Of a DNA stretch of 64,000 nt, positions 63,429 to 64,000 are shown piece after piece; positions within the stretch are counted from its first letter, which is position 1; each line of letters starts with the position of its first letter. Made by a program: the position numbers and the translations under genes. The notes below the pieces were generated by a model, which did no database searches, was not told where the DNA came from, and saw nothing but the letters and a program-made list of their open reading frames with translations. Location of the stretch: NCBI RefSeq assembly GCF_037975245.1, contig NC_092562.1:14331521-14395520 (forward strand), written 5' to 3'. The stretch is from Apostichopus japonicus (lineage: Eukaryota; Echinodermata; Holothuroidea; Aspidochirotida; Stichopodidae).

Positions 63429-64000
63429 CTATTGAAGAAGAAAAAATGACCATAAATAATAAAATAGCCAGTCTGGTGGGTGACCATATATACAGGACGA
63501 TCAATATTCCTAGTCTTGCATGTGGAATGCAGGACCCTGCTATACGCAGATGTGTATCACCGCTGTACAAAAACAGACAGTGACGTCAGTTATTTGTACA
63601 ACATCTTACAGTGAGTGAATAGTAACATATAGCAGCATTTAATTTCCCAGTGCCATTTTATTCCGGAACTTCCTAGTGTCCTTACGATAAAGTAAGGATT
63701 CCCATACTCAAGATGGATCCTAACCGAATGGTAACATATATAATCTAACAATAATTCCTTTTCGTAAATATTTAATATATAATATATTGATCCTAATAAT
63801 ATCAAGACCTCTATCGCTATTTTTTCCCCTTTTCTTTTGGAAGCTTCATTATATACATTGCCTACAAGGTTCAATAGTAGAATCAAAATACTATGAGACT
63901 TTGATCCACTTCTAAGAGAAACGTCCTGAGGTTTATCACCGTAAGACTATTTACGAATACATTAAGATTATACTTATACTATACCAATATGCACCACCTT
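63429..64000. other. Upstream region of the sulfotransferase gene
   Basis: A possible 5' extension of the first visible exon reaches about 63557. Further frames at 63590-63886 have no recognisable motif. No promoter element can be identified with confidence. Confidence 0.35.

Overview
The window is a piece of eukaryotic nuclear DNA, gene-poor, intron-rich and full of repeats. No prokaryotic-style gene layout is present. The coding exons are short, phase-matched and bounded by consensus GT/AG sites. tRNA-headed SINEs, (TA)n and (CATA)n microsatellites, minisatellites, and many small inverted-repeat transposons fill the space. Domain content (WSC-domain sulfotransferase, DHRS4-like dehydrogenase, SAM-domain element protein) and repeat style suggest a marine deuterostome, most likely an echinoderm such as a sea cucumber. 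That assignment is an inference from pattern, not proof.

Layout. 1-27 is the tail of a SINE; 365-2110 is a minisatellite of about 82 bp x 21. From 4.3 to 19.3 kb are scattered minus-strand exons (19207-19280, 18183-18305, 17950-17976, 17647-17706, perhaps 17000-17026, and 4303-4494). They all keep one reading phase and probably belong to one unidentified gene, whose introns hold a 3.8 kb TA-flanked element (5347-9111), two SINEs and an 80 bp satellite. From 22.6 to 25.7 kb is a transposon with GGGCAATTCCATG ends, TAAG duplications and a partial ORF, into which a 0.9 kb foldback element has jumped. From 30.5 to 37.9 kb is the most interesting object: a 7.35 kb element with CACTCT ends, subterminal TTGGGCAA-type motifs, a near-exact 8 bp target duplication and a decayed multi-exon gene with SAM and C2H2-like parts.

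Two host genes can be read with confidence. The first is a complete nine-exon, 266-residue DHRS4-like short-chain dehydrogenase on the minus strand (45941 to 40049). The second is a WSC-domain sulfotransferase of the WSCD type on the minus strand (about 63428 to 58095, five exons, 5' end not settled).

From 47 to 62 kb the DNA is dominated by hAT-like non-autonomous elements, several with perfect 8 bp target duplications. One, 3.1 kb long (49740-52819), carries 450 bp tandem repeats packed with AGGTCA half-sites in nuclear-receptor spacings. A foldback element at 55522-56056 also has an exact 8 bp duplication. No CRISPR, rRNA or functional tRNA gene was found.
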